A stretch of DNA of 64,000 bases from assembly GCA_022749755.1 (NCBI GenBank), contig CM040440.1:6993269-7057268 (forward strand), in the 5' to 3' direction. The notes under the pieces are model-generated. The model had not been told where the DNA came from. It did no database searches and saw nothing but the letters and a program-made list of their open reading frames with translations. Below, in pieces: positions 47,475-58,903 of the stretch; within the stretch, counting starts at the first letter, position 1, and each line of letters starts with the position of its first letter. Position numbers and translations under genes: made by a program. The stretch comes from Azadirachta indica (taxonomy: Eukaryota > Streptophyta > Magnoliopsida > Sapindales > Meliaceae).

Positions 47475-48104
47475 TCAAGCCCCCCAATTTCTAGTGAAAA
47501 CGATTTTCATTGGAAACTTTATTTCTTCACGTGTTCAAACTTTGCTCAAATAGCATTTGTTCAACTGAGATGTTTGAACACAATTTTAAATTCGTCTGAC
47601 CAAACGGTTCTCATTGAGCGACGGACCATGTGGCGAGCACTAGCGGGAACTTACCTTAAGGCCTAACACAAAGCGACGTTACAACTTTTGAAATTCAAAA
47701 GAAGTGCCAATAACACTAAACATGCCTGCGTTTCGCCTCAATCTTCACATAAGCAATTAACGTGAGTAAATGCTCCCAACCATTACCTCCCTCTAACTCC
47801 TCATTTGGCCAAAACGCATTGCAGCGTGATTGGCTCATCACACCTTCAGAAGGATTATGCTCTTTAAGAGGCTTCGTGGTCGTATCTAGACTGTTCTTTT
47901 CATCCACAACGTGAAACAAGTGGGCCATAAATTTTACCCTTATCTCACAGTTACCACTTTACTCTTCTCGCGTTTTCTACTTAACCCAGAAACTTCTGTT
48001 GTCCTCTACATTCTCCATTGCGGATCCTTATTCCTACTTGTGGGCAAAACCTTGCCTTGCCTTTACCTCCGCCTCTCATTTTGCCAGCACGTCTCTTTAC
48101 TCTG

Positions 48105-51100
48105 GTAAGTCCCTCCTTCTATTGAACTCATTTTATTGCATTTTTGCATTATTCTGTTGTTTATTTCATGAAATGTTATGTTCTTTCAGTTAAACTATAC
48201 AAATATGTTCTAGTAAAGATTTATTTTCTATGTTTTAGGGCACTAGAAACGGCTTGAAAGATCGAATGACTTATAGGAATCACCTTAACTTTTGACCAGT
48301 TACGCCCTTATCCGAATAAAAATTTAATGAGGTTGGAGGTGTGTTTTAGGAATCGCAAATCTGAGCAAACCTTAATAAGACTAGTACTAGGTCATAATTT
48401 TGTCTAGCAGTGAACCCTAGTTTGATCAGAGCACGTTGTTGTTTGCTTAGGTTACACATGGTAAGATTGAAGAAATTTGACAGAAAGGATATCCCTAATA
48501 GCCTAGGAAGCAAATTTGACACCTCTTCAACGAGATCGTCTGAGACAGACTATAAGGCTTGGAGCTGACTTCTTCGTATGGTTAAGAACACACTTGTTAG
48601 GGAATATGGACACTAGGAAAGCCCAACCCTTAGCCATTTTTTTACCAAGACATTGAGATCACCTTGACTATATTAGACCCTAGGTCGGATACCTTTGAAT
48701 TTCTTTTCTGTGAACATGAGGTGATAGTCTTATCTAATAGTTCTTTTGACCACGTGCAGGGAGACATAGACCTTGAACAGACTAAAGTAGGAGACGAAGA
48801 AGTTCTCCAAAACTCTGTAAATAGGACCACCCCTCAATTAGAACCACCTATGCTTTCTCTCCTAATCCCTGAACAGATATCCAAAACGACTCTGATTCTG
48901 AGCAAATAGGGGAGTGGGAACTCAGATGAGGAGAGTGGGAACTCAGATGAAGAGAGTGACGAATCTGACGATGACCAAGCAGAGTCAAACCTGCGAGGGA
49001 ACACTCATAGTCACCAACCTCCTTTAATTCAGCATTCTTCCCCCAATCTAACCAGGGAAAACATCCCATTTAAGGCTGACAAATTACCGTCCAGTATCAC
49101 CGAGACTGATCTAGTGGCCTTTAGAAAGTTTTACAACATCCTTGATTCCATTACCCTTAAAGTCCCTGAAGCGAATGAGTTTCCCAATTGCCTGAAAGGG
49201 GACAACGTAGCTTTCAACGAGGAGCTGTTCCTCCTAGGGTCCTAATTACCGCTTCAACCCTATTTTGCTGCCTTGTTACTCGGTCTAGGGATTCTTTCTT
49301 ACACAACTAAATCTTAACAAGTGGAGAACTATTATTGAGCTATACGTAATTTGGGCGATGGTTGGGCAAACCCTACTAACCATAGGGGAAATCAAGTACC
49401 TATTCCTGCTGAAGAAGGGGCCCAAGAAACACCATGTTTTCTATTACTTCCAAGCCTGCATCCAAGCTGACAAGCTAGTCACAAGCAGCCCCACTTGTAA
49501 CAAGAACTAGAAGGACAAATGGTTTTTTGTAGGCAAGGACTAAGGTCAGTCTTTTTTAGTTGAGATGAACATACATGCCACTATGCCTTACGCTTTTAAA
49601 CTCATTCTTTGTAAGTATACCTTATAAGATTGGCTTTGGTATATGTGATTATTCATGCTCGATACTTTTGTTGAGTTTCACTGATTTCTCTTACTATTTT
49701 ACAACTACCTAGGGTTCAAAGTCGGATTTGGCCACTCTTCTCTTATTAAATATCAGCATTGGTCGTGTAAAGCAAGTTAATCAGAAGACCTTGCTTTTTC
49801 TTGATCAGCTTATTTCATTTGGGCTGGTCGAGGTCATCCCTACCCTCGAGGAGTTCAAAGCTGCTCTTCAGGCAGAGAAGGAACTTGCTTTTGACATTGA
49901 CCAAGACGCGTCTGCTAGTAAGGCTAAATAGTTCATTCCTCTTTCTTTCTCACAACATCTTTGTCTTTATTTGTCTTAAGTCCTTAATTATTTTCTGTTT
50001 TGAAAGGAAAATGGCCTCGCCTAAAGAAAAAGAAAAGCTTATGAGCTCTTCGAGTCAGTTTTGTCTTTCTTGGGAACTTTAGTAGCATAAAAATTGTAAG
50101 GGCCTCAGAAGAAAAAATTTGGGTAGGCTAAGGTTAACCGTAAGAAAGAAGCTGAGTAGAAGGCGAAAACCGAAAAGCCGCAGCCGGGCTCCAAGAAGGA
50201 TAAAAAGGAGCCTCCCAAAGATAAGATGAAACGTCTAGCGGAAGCCTCAAAAGATGCTGAGGAAAGGCAGTCTGAAAAGCCTCATGTGGAGCAGGGTAAA
50301 ACTATAGTTAAAATGGAGGGCCTTTCCTGGTCAGATATCCCATAGAGGAAGAAGGAGCTATTCGAGCACCTCCTCCCCTCCATCAATTGCTTGGCCTGCG
50401 TGGTTGACTCTTTGCTATCTTCTCAGGCCGAGGTTGCCAATACGAACAACATTTTGGAGACTGTTCATCGATAGCTGGGCAGGGTAAGCATCTCCTAACA
50501 TTCCCTTTTGGTTTTATTGAGATGACCCCATCTAACATGCCATTCGTTGGTACAGGCGTACCGCTACTTCAATCTGCACATCGACTGTGTAAAGAAGCAC
50601 TCTTTCGCCAATGTCCATCTATACAAGTTGATTGACCAGCTAACTTTAAAAAGGAATGTGTTGGAGAAAAAGTTAAATAAGTTAGAGAAGCGGGAAGAAA
50701 AGGTGGAGGCAATGCTAACCTAAGAAAGGAGAAGTGGGTACGGAAATGCAGCGCTGTGGAAGACAAAGTTGCTGATTTGGAGGCTCAGGTGTCCCTACTT
50801 AGGTCTCATGTTATTGACCTTACAAATGTCAATAAAGACCTGAAAGATGAGCTTGCCCCGACTAAGGCCAAGACAGAGGAACAATGCAATGCTTAGGCCA
50901 AAGAAGCTTTGGTCTTGGCTTACTGCATCTTCCAGAAGAAATATAAAGAGATCGATCTTGTTGGCAGTTCGATAGTCTTCACATTCCCAAACCTGCCCCA
51001 CCAGGCACTGAAGGCTCTGAGGAGGTTCTTGCTGAAGAGTCGAATTAAAGCCCTGTTCAGGCAGCCGCACCCTTTTCGACTCTAACCTTTGGAACCATAT

Positions 51101-51121
51101 TCTCTCCAAAGGGTGCCCCAT
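48105..51121 (+). pseudogene. Antisense ORF region of the gypsy element (putative gypsy-type transposon domain, coiled coil)
   Basis: On the strand opposite to pol, conceptual frames give an N-terminal acidic segment. Next comes a domain resembling Pfam 'putative gypsy type transposon' (PF04195): LPSSITETDLVAFRKFY, LPLQPYFAALL, KWRTIIELYVIWAM, KYLFLLKKGPKKHHVFYYFQ and DKWFFVGK, about 49.07-49.55 kb. After it come a Lys/Glu-rich stretch and heptad-like coiled-coil sequence (KLIDQLTLKRNVLEKKLNKLEKREEKVEAML) to about 51.1 kb. Likely introns have GTAAGT/GTAAGC donors and AG acceptors, for example 48105-48238 and about 50484-50557. Multiple stops and frame changes make it non-functional now. The role of such aORFs in Tat elements is unknown. 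Confidence 0.65.
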
Positions 51122-51559
51122 AATTTATGTAATAATTTTTTTAAAATTTGTATAAGATGTACATAATCGCATTATTAATAAAGGTATATTTGTACGTTCT
51201 TCTCTTATTATTAATTTATTAGTATAACTAGAAATAATAGCAACAATTGATTCACTTAAGTTAATCCCTCTATGTCTCGAATTGAGGTCAAGTTAATCAA
51301 TAAAGAAAGTTAATATTAGTAACGCTATTGCTATCCAATCTGAACTAGTATTAGATTTTTTTTTTCAAAATGGTAATGTTCTTAAATAAGAGACTTTATT
51401 TCTTTTGTTGTCTGCTTAAACTGAGGTCAGACCTTATTACAACAATTTTTAGACAAAATTAAAATTCAACAACATTTAATCACTGCACCAATCTGAACTG
51501 AGGTTAGATCTTCTTCATGAAGTTCTGAGATTACATGGTCAAACAATCGTGGTATAATC

Positions 51560-52910
51560 TGAATTAACGTGAGATCTTTTTAAGCTGTGCTCGCCTTAAG
51601 GAAAATATTTCTTTAGCATCTCTAGATTTTATGGCTTTTTTAATCTCTTTTCTATTTAGGTGTTGTAACTTGTAAACCCCTAATTTAACGATCCTAATCA
51701 CCTTATATGGACTTTCCCAATTAGCCTGTAAGGCCCTTTATCCAAGCATCTTAGTGTTTTGAATGACTTGTCATAACATTAAATCTCCTTCTTCGAAGGC
51801 TCTTACACGAACCTTCTCGTTGTAGTATTTTGCTACCTTTTGTTGATAGGCCGTTGTCTTGATGATCGTCTAATCCCGTTTTTCTTCTAACAAATTTATA
51901 TTTAGTTTCATGGCCTCGTTATTCTTCAGCTCGTCAAAGTATTTTACTTGGAATGAGAGCATTCTTATCTTCACTGGTATCACTGCTTCGCAACCGAATG
52001 CCAATGAATAGAGCATCTCACCAGTTATTATTCTTGCCATCGTGCGATAAGCCTAAAGGATCTAGGGTAATTCTTCCACCCATCTTCTTTTATTGTTGAG
52101 CCGTTTCTTTAGCGTTTTCTTAACAATTTTGTTCATTGCCTCTACTTGCCCGTTTGCTTTATAATGAGTAGAGAAAACAAATTTAAGGTCAATGCTCAGA
52201 TTAGTACAAAATTTTTTGAATCTCGCATTATCAAATTGTTTTGTGTAATCAATTATTAGTGTATGAGGGATCTCAAATTGATAGATAATGTTCTTTTATA
52301 CAAAAGCGGTGGTTTTTTTCTCCGTTATTGTGGCCAACGGCTCTATTTCTGTCCATTTCGTGAAGTAATCAACCGCGACAATCGTGTATTTCATTTGAGC
52401 ACGTCTTGTAGGTAGTGGGTTGATCAGGTCGAGCCCCTACTGAGTAAAAGGCTATAGGCTGAGTAGAAAAGTGAGCTGTTCGGGGGGTTGTCTCGGGATA
52501 TCCACGTGGAACTGACAGCTTGGACAAGATTGGACCGTTCTCGTCACGTTGGCCAATAATACCCCTGGCGTAAAACGTAGTATGTCAAAAACCTTCTACC
52601 CTAGTGATCGCCGTAGCTGCCTATGTGGACTTCTCTGAGCACGTAATCAGCTTCCTTATCGTCGATACACCGTAGATATGGCAGCCCAAATCCCCGTTTA
52701 TACAGCACCCCGTCAACCACTGAATAATGTAAGGATCTACTTCTAACTTTCTTGGCCTCTTCCTTGTCCTTAAATAACTTTTCTTTGAGAATGTACTCTC
52801 GGATTTGATCTATCCAGGCATGAGCTTGGCCCACCGTATTAATCTGTTTCAGTTTTACCTCTGCCTTTTCCATGCTTTTTTGATGTAACACTTCCATAAG
52901 TATCGTCACA
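51560..52910 (-). pseudogene. Gypsy integrase domain
   Basis: The zinc-binding side is at 52601-52909 (YSVVDGVLYKRGFGLPYLRC followed by VLREVHIGSYGDH). The core follows to the left: YTIVAVDYFTKWTEIEPLATI (first catalytic Asp), LIIDYTKQFDN (second Asp; the Gly of the usual DNGTQF is changed) and STHYKANGQVEAMNK (Glu). Past the core, RVRAFEEGDLML and a YKVIRIVKLGVYKL stretch correspond to the C-terminal domain. Stops are scattered through it. Confidence 0.85.
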
Positions 52911-53599
52911 GGAAACTTCCCATGTAGTGTCGAGACTAGTTTGACTAGAGCATCTACTCTGGCATTCTCTGTTCGGGGAACCTAAGCTATTATGACCCCC
53001 TTGAAGTGTTTCAGTAACTTTGTTACCCTATTCAGGTACATGTTCATGCTTCCCCCTTTTACTTGGAACTTTTTCCAAAACTTGATTCAGTAACAACTAT
53101 AATTCTCCTCTCACCTCGGGTCGTTTTACCCCAACTGAAGAGGCCAGGCTAAGTCCGGCTAGCGGAGCCTTATATTTTACTTCATTATTAGTCACCTTGA
53201 AGTTAAAGTGCAAGGCGTATGCTAGTTCCTTATTTTCTGGTCTGATTAAAACTATACTAGCTCCTTCGCCTTAGGCATTTGACGCCTCATTTACGTACAG
53301 ATGCCACAATTTCAAGCTTCTTACATTCTCAAGGTCCTGGGTGTTATTTATTCGCCTACCTCACATATCATCATTCCTTCTGAAATTGATCTTTCTGCAA
53401 CGAAATCTGCTAATCCCTGAGTTTTGATTGCTTTGCGAGATTGGTAGTAGATATCAAATTTAGTGACTTCAACCGACCGCTTAACCAATCTTTCCTAGAG
53501 GATCGGCTTGTGTAATATTTGTTACAATGGTTGATCAATAAATACCACTACCGAGTGCGCTTGAAAATATGGCTAGAGCTTCCACACTACCACCACTAA

Positions 53600-54560
53600 T
53601 GCTAGGGCTAGTTTTTCAAGGGATGAGAGAATATCTCTTTTTCATGTCTAACAGCAACTTATTCATATAGTAGATCGATCTATGTGTCTCTTTATCTTCT
53701 TTGACTAGTACTAAACTCACTACATGATTGGTTACCTCCAAATATAAATACAACGTGTCCCTGATCAGCGAGCTAACCAAATAAGGTAGATTCGCCAAAT
53801 ATTCCTTCAACTTCTGGAAGCTCCTTTCGCACTTTCTCGTCCATCTCGCGTGTTTCCCTTTCATTATAACCTGAAAAAACTAGAAAGATCTGTCATTGGT
53901 TTTGAAAATGAATGTTTAGCGCGGCTAACCTTCTTGTTAGGGGCTACACTTCTTTTAATGTAGTAGGGAATTTCATATCTAATATAATATAAATTTTCTG
54001 GGGGTTTACCTCTATTCCCTATTTGCTAATGATGAATCCCAAGAATTTCCCAAAGCTAACCACGAAGGTGCATTTCTCGGGATTCAATTTCATACCGCAT
54101 TTCAAGAATAGGGAGAACATTTCTCCTAAATGCTGAACATAATTCTTGACTCGGCTCAACTTGGTAATCATGTCGTCAATGTATACCTCTATTGTTTTCC
54201 CGATCAGAGACTTGAAAACTTTATTCGCTAGCCTCTAAAACGTCGCCCCTGCGTTCTTCAAATCGAAAGGTATTACCTTATAACAATATAACCCTTGGTC
54301 AGTCAAGAATACCTTTTTTTGTGATCGGCCTCATTTATTTGAATCTGATTATACCTTGAGAAAGCGTCCATGAAACTCAATAACTTATGTCCGACCGTTG
54401 AATCTACAAACTGGTTTATCCACGAGAGTGGGAAGCTATCATTTGGATACACTTTATTCAAATTGGTAAAATTCACACATAACCTCCATTTTCCATTGGC
54501 CTTCTTGATCATCACCACATTAGCTATCTAATTAAAATAATATACTTCCATGATGAACTC
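53600..54560 (-). pseudogene. Gypsy reverse transcriptase and RNase H region
   Basis: 54303-54518 reads VMIKKANGKWRLCVNFTNLNK, PNDSFPLSWINQFVDST and LLSFMDAFSRYNQIQI, the RT palm entry; the catalytic YIDDM is at about 54173-54187 (VYIDDMITKL). 53616-53864 gives WTRKCERSFQKLKEYLANLP and LVLVKEDKETHRSIYYMNK, the connection and start of RNase H. Stops separate the pieces. Confidence 0.88.
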
Positions 54561-55165
54561 TGCCGTGATTAATTTGTCTACTTTTGTCTTAATTGCTTTC
54601 CTCCTTTCCTAATTAAAAACCATTCTCTTTTGCTTCACATATTTGAAAGTAGAGTTAATCGACAGGTGATGGGAAATGATCCCAGGGTCAATCCCTCATG
54701 GCTTTAAGCGAACACATCTACGTGCTTTCTCAAAAAGGCAACCAGCTTCTCTTTTTCTCTACTCGACAATTAGGAGTCGATTCTTATCACTTTCTAGGGT
54801 CTCAAGGGGTCGATAGGTACTACTTCTAGTTCTTCTGCTAGCTCGAGTATTGGTTGCATTTTTCTTTGTCTTATGCTCTGCTCGAGTTTGCCCTTCTTTT
54901 TCCACTGCTCGACATCCTTCTCACCTGATTCATCGATGCCCTTTGCCATTATACAATAGGATTGCTTTAATGAGGCCTTAAAATACGTTTGGGCAACTTT
55001 CTGATCCCCTCATATTATGCCAATTCCTTCGCTTGCACGGAATTTGATTTTTAGGTAATGTATGCTTTTTACTGCTCTTATCTTCCTCAAGAAGGGTCTG
55101 CCTAAGATCATGGTGTACGGAATCTTTAAATTTATTGCCTAAAACTCTAACATTGTAATCTTCCG

Positions 55166-55381
55166 CTACCTTCTATTCCCCATTGTTAATGGTAGCTGAA
55201 TTGAGCTCAACGAAAAAATGTACGAATCACCGACTTTGTACAGGGCAGTGTCTGCTGGTCTCACCTTCAGATCCTCGATCTTTAGGGAATACAGGGTCTC
55301 TTTAAATATTATGTCGACAAAACTCCTTGTGTCCATCAAGATCCTGTTAATCTTTGTCGAGCTGACCTCTAGGGTTATCAC
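55166..55381 (-). pseudogene. Gypsy aspartic protease remnant
   Basis: Minus frame ITLEVSSTKINRILMDTRSFVDIIF matches the retropepsin-like domain, with DTR in place of the catalytic DTG. It continues LYSLKIEDLKVRPADTALY, the conserved Tat-type downstream block. Confidence 0.75.
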
Positions 55382-55424
55382 TAAGGCATCATCATGGAGC
55401 TAGTTGACTTCTACCTCATCTTTA

Positions 55425-57060
55425 TCAATGAACACGATTGGGACCGATGCCAACTAGGGGTTTCTTTTCTGTTCGAATATCCATCACATAATAATCTACT
55501 AGTGTGTTTGGTAACAAATATCTTGAATAGTTCTTCCTCGCATTGTTGGAGCCCCTCGCTAGAGTTGATCCCGTTGAGATTACCATGCACCTATGGAATA
55601 GATCTTCTGCCTCCATTCTATTGTGCCTCGAGCCTTCTCCCGCCTCACACGTCGTTGCCCTATACTTATTGAGGTAACTATTTCTCACCAAGATTTCAAT
55701 ATGCTCCCTTAAATCTAAGCACTAATCAGTCGCGTGCCCATGGTCTTGATAGAACGCGCACTTTCTCTCTCTATTGTAGACATTCGATGCTGACCTCAAA
55801 AGACGAGGTCTGGGCTGTAAACCTAAATCTTTAATTTCATCATAAATAATCAACAAAAAGGCATTCAGCTTTGTAAACCTTCCTTCTTTGCTCCTTTCTT
55901 TGCTCCATTCCCTCTTCGTATCCCGCAGAATAGAACCCTTGATCTCACTTCTGCTCAGATTTATTGTCGGTACGTGACTGAAATTCTTATTTGGTTAAAG
56001 TTAAATCTATTCCCTCTTCCTTGACGAACTAAGCACATAGCTGATTCAAAGTTTTCACACTTTCCGGTCTCAGATTCTTATATCAACACCGTACTTGTTC
56101 CTCTAAAGTTAAGGTGAAAGGGTGGCACGCCTGTAGCTTTGTCAAGCCTTGTATCATCATCATTTTCCTGAATAGATATAAGTGTAGCGTTAGATCCGTC
56201 TTTCTCATGTACACCGAGATTTGAGGCATCTTGAATTTCGAGGGAAGGGCTAAGTTCCGTAGTTTCTTAGAAAAGGAGGATTTCAGGGAGAGTTTTCCTC
56301 CTCCAAATTTCGTTTCATCCTACCGCTTGTCATTTTCTTGCTGAGCCCGTAACTCTTCGACAGGCTTTCTAATCCGCTCTTCCATTTCCTTCCTGCTCAC
56401 AACTTGATCGGCCACAAAGGTTGTCTGCTCAATTGTTCTTTCGGTGGTTGCCCATCCCCCTTTTTTCTAGCGCTTCTGGTTTAGTAAGCCCATATATTCG
56501 CTGTGCCTGTATCGTGCTCTAGTCTCCTTTTACCCTGACTCCGTTCAGGTTGATCGAGAGCTAATTTCTAGTCTGATTCCTTTATATAGCAAAAAAAAAT
56601 TCCCTCTACAGGGGTTTCTGGAGGCAACCTCTCCATCTAGACCTTTTCGTTCTTCTCGGCATTTGGTATTCGTTGTTTACTCCTCATCTTCTTAAGGGGC
56701 GACCCCTTGAGACGATTCTTCGGTAAAGAAATACTCTCCTTGTTCCCCAGAAACTGACCCTCACTGGATAGTAAATGCTTACACCATCGCCTTGGATCAT
56801 TTTTTTTAAACTTTTAATTTTCTGTTCCATCATCCCTGTTTTATCCTCTAGGGCCTTTACTTATTTATCCTTCTCCAAATACCTTTGCTCACTTTCCCGC
56901 AATTGCCAGGTAAGTCGAGCTACATCCGCTTCCATCTCGCACCCTGTCGTTCGTCCTTGAGACAGTTGCAATGAGGCTGAAGGAATGTTGGAATCCGACG
57001 AACTTCTTGTTCATACATCTTTTCTGACAGTGATCTCTTGACGGCTACTTGTTCCTTAAT
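55425..57060 (-). pseudogene. Gypsy gag region, heavily degraded
   Basis: Minus-strand reading yields scattered gag-like segments such as KGLTKLQACHPFTLTLEEQV and acidic, Lys-rich stretches. At 55425-55691 it gives the gag-protease linker, with NARKNYSRYLL. Numerous stops occur. Placement rests on its position between the PBS and the protease. Confidence 0.55.
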
Positions 57061-57095
57061 CGTCGCCATAACTTTTCGTGCTAGACGGCGCTAAC

Positions 57096-57502
57096 TGTTG
57101 ATAGCAAAAAATAGCAATTCTTGATATCATTGTGAAAATTATTAATTCCCTATTAAAATTGGTTAAGAATCCTCCCCCTTTCTTTTACACCGAACATATA
57201 TATATACATATAATTTTCCTCATTTTAGAGGTGTTAAGAATTTGATAATTTTAGTATGTATTTTATAAAATCTTAACTTGCCTTATATCAAACTTCTCAA
57301 ATTTCATTTTCCTTACCTTGTAAGGATCACTTCTAGTTGAATTCTTTCGTAGTCCGTCTGAGCAGAAATTCTTTCAAGCCGACCTGATTGCAACTAATGA
57401 GATTGACCAGACATAAGTGCTATCTCCCTTTTGGACCGAAATAATCTTAATTATCCTTACAGATTAGGCTATGGGCCTTTGATAGGCCCATCTTCCCAAA
57501 CA
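57096..57502 (-). repeat. Gypsy 5' LTR
   Basis: Partner of 47067-47474, preceded on the inner side by the PBS-like GCGCCGTCT sequence (minus strand, about 57077-57092). Confidence 0.93.
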
Positions 57503-58496
57503 ACACATATCATGTCATGCCCTATCGTATCATTTATATTACAAGTCCAACAAAGATATCATTTTATTTTTCGAAAACACTCTCTTTAAAAATTAAATAA
57601 AATTTTCAATGCAATGTCGTATCTAATTATTAACTTTTTCTAATTAGTTAATCTATTGTACTGTTCAAAGAATTATACAACGCAAAATTAAGAATGAGTA
57701 GTTAGAATTGAGCTAAAATTAGATTATTTTATGTGTATTAGGCATATTATTAAGAGTAGTTGGAATTAAGTTAAACTGGATTGTTTTTATATGTATTAGA
57801 CATACCATGGAAGAGTAGTTAGAATTCAGCTAATTAAATTTATAAGGTACTGTGATTCCTCTTTACCTTTATGGCCTTTGTATGATTCAACAATTATGTT
57901 CGTTGATACTTGATTTTAGTTAGTTCTATTAAGAATAGTTATCTTATAATAAATAATCTATGTATTCAATTATGAACCGAATTCCTTATTTGGATACTTT
58001 TAGAGTTGAAGCTTGTCTTTGATACCTCGATTTCTTAAGTTTCTTAAATTTTTTATACAAGAGGTTAACTATTTTAGATTGATAAGCCTTAATGCTTGAG
58101 GTATTGTGTTATTGAATTCAAGTTTATATGTCTGGAGTTGCGGACCCATAATCTTGGCTTTGAAACTATAGAAATCAATAATATCTAACATATATATTGA
58201 CAAGACCGATACTATGATTCCTCTCCACCTTTGATGTGCTAAAAAAAAATGACATTGTCAACTAAACCACCCGCAGTTTTACCTACATTACTATTCAAGA
58301 ATCGCAGCTACTTTGCTAATGAAAGAATTGCATAACATAAATAAGAATTAAGGAGTAGCTAAAGATTGATATAATAACCGAATAATTTGCTTGGAAAAAA
58401 ATTTAACTTGTAACTTTTCAATTAAGTGATAATTCGATAATTATATTATACCTAGATATGTTAAATGATATGTTCCATACAGAAATACATATATGC

Positions 58497-58544
58497 GTAC
58501 ATAAATACATACATACATGCATGCATGCATGCATACATACGTAC

Positions 58545-58578
<34 letters not shown>

Positions 58579-58580
58579 AT
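58497..58580. repeat. Compound microsatellite (ACAT)n(ATGC)n(AT)n(GT)n
   Basis: Successive runs of ACAT, ATGC, AT and GT units in uninterrupted order. Confidence 0.9.
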
Positions 58581-58723
58581 TAGCGTGCGACTCCTTTTCA
58601 CTTTTGTTATTCTCCAAAAGTGATAATAATCACCTAACACTCAATTAATTTTAGCTGTTACTATTCAAAGAATTGCACCTACTTTGTTATTTAAAGAATT
58701 GTTTCAAAATATATTGTTACCTC

Positions 58724-58903
58724 ATAAATACTAGAAAATTTCCAACAAAATAAAGAGCTAGAGATTGATTTGCTTTGAGAAAAACCAAGTTTTTCACCAA
58801 TCTTTTGTTAACAATAAATTCTAGAAAATCTCCAACAAAATGAAGAGTTAGAGATTGATTTGCTTGGAGAAAAACCAAGTTTTTCACCAATCTTTTGTTA
58901 ACA
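58724..58903 (+). repeat. Two-copy tandem repeat, 90-bp unit
   Basis: CTAGAAAATTTCCAACAAAAT at 58731 and CTAGAAAATCTCCAACAAAAT at 58821 start two units that match to CTTTTGTTAACAA with only a few substitutions, an exact 90-base period. Confidence 0.92.

Larger units (their letters stand above)
47067..57502 (-). mobile_element. Ty3/gypsy LTR retrotransposon, Tat-like, degenerate, with antisense ORF region
   Basis: LTRs of about 408 bases at 47067-47474 and 57096-57502 begin TGTTGATA and end CCCAAACA. Flanks are CCACA on the left and ACACA on the right, a probable 5-bp TSD with one change. The coding strand is minus: gag about 55.7-57.0 kb, protease 55.2-55.4, RT 54.15-54.54, RNase H 53.6-53.9, integrase 51.6-52.9. 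The PBS next to the right LTR reads TTAGCGCCGTCTAGC, resembling the GCGCCGTCT site common in Tat-lineage elements. A G-rich polypurine tract (AAATTGGGGGG) adjoins the left LTR. Between integrase and the 3' LTR lie about 4 kb with a plus-strand antisense coding region, as in many Tat elements. Every domain has in-frame stops. It separates the two DOX copies. Confidence 0.92.

Noticed and set aside
47385..47666. Plus-strand ORF of 93 codons across the left gypsy LTR boundary
   Set aside because: Spans LTR and internal sequence; no domain recognised and no matching ORF in the other LTR.
58500..58580. Microsatellite considered as a CRISPR-like or satellite array
   Set aside because: Plain di- and tetranucleotide runs with no spacers, in plant nuclear DNA.
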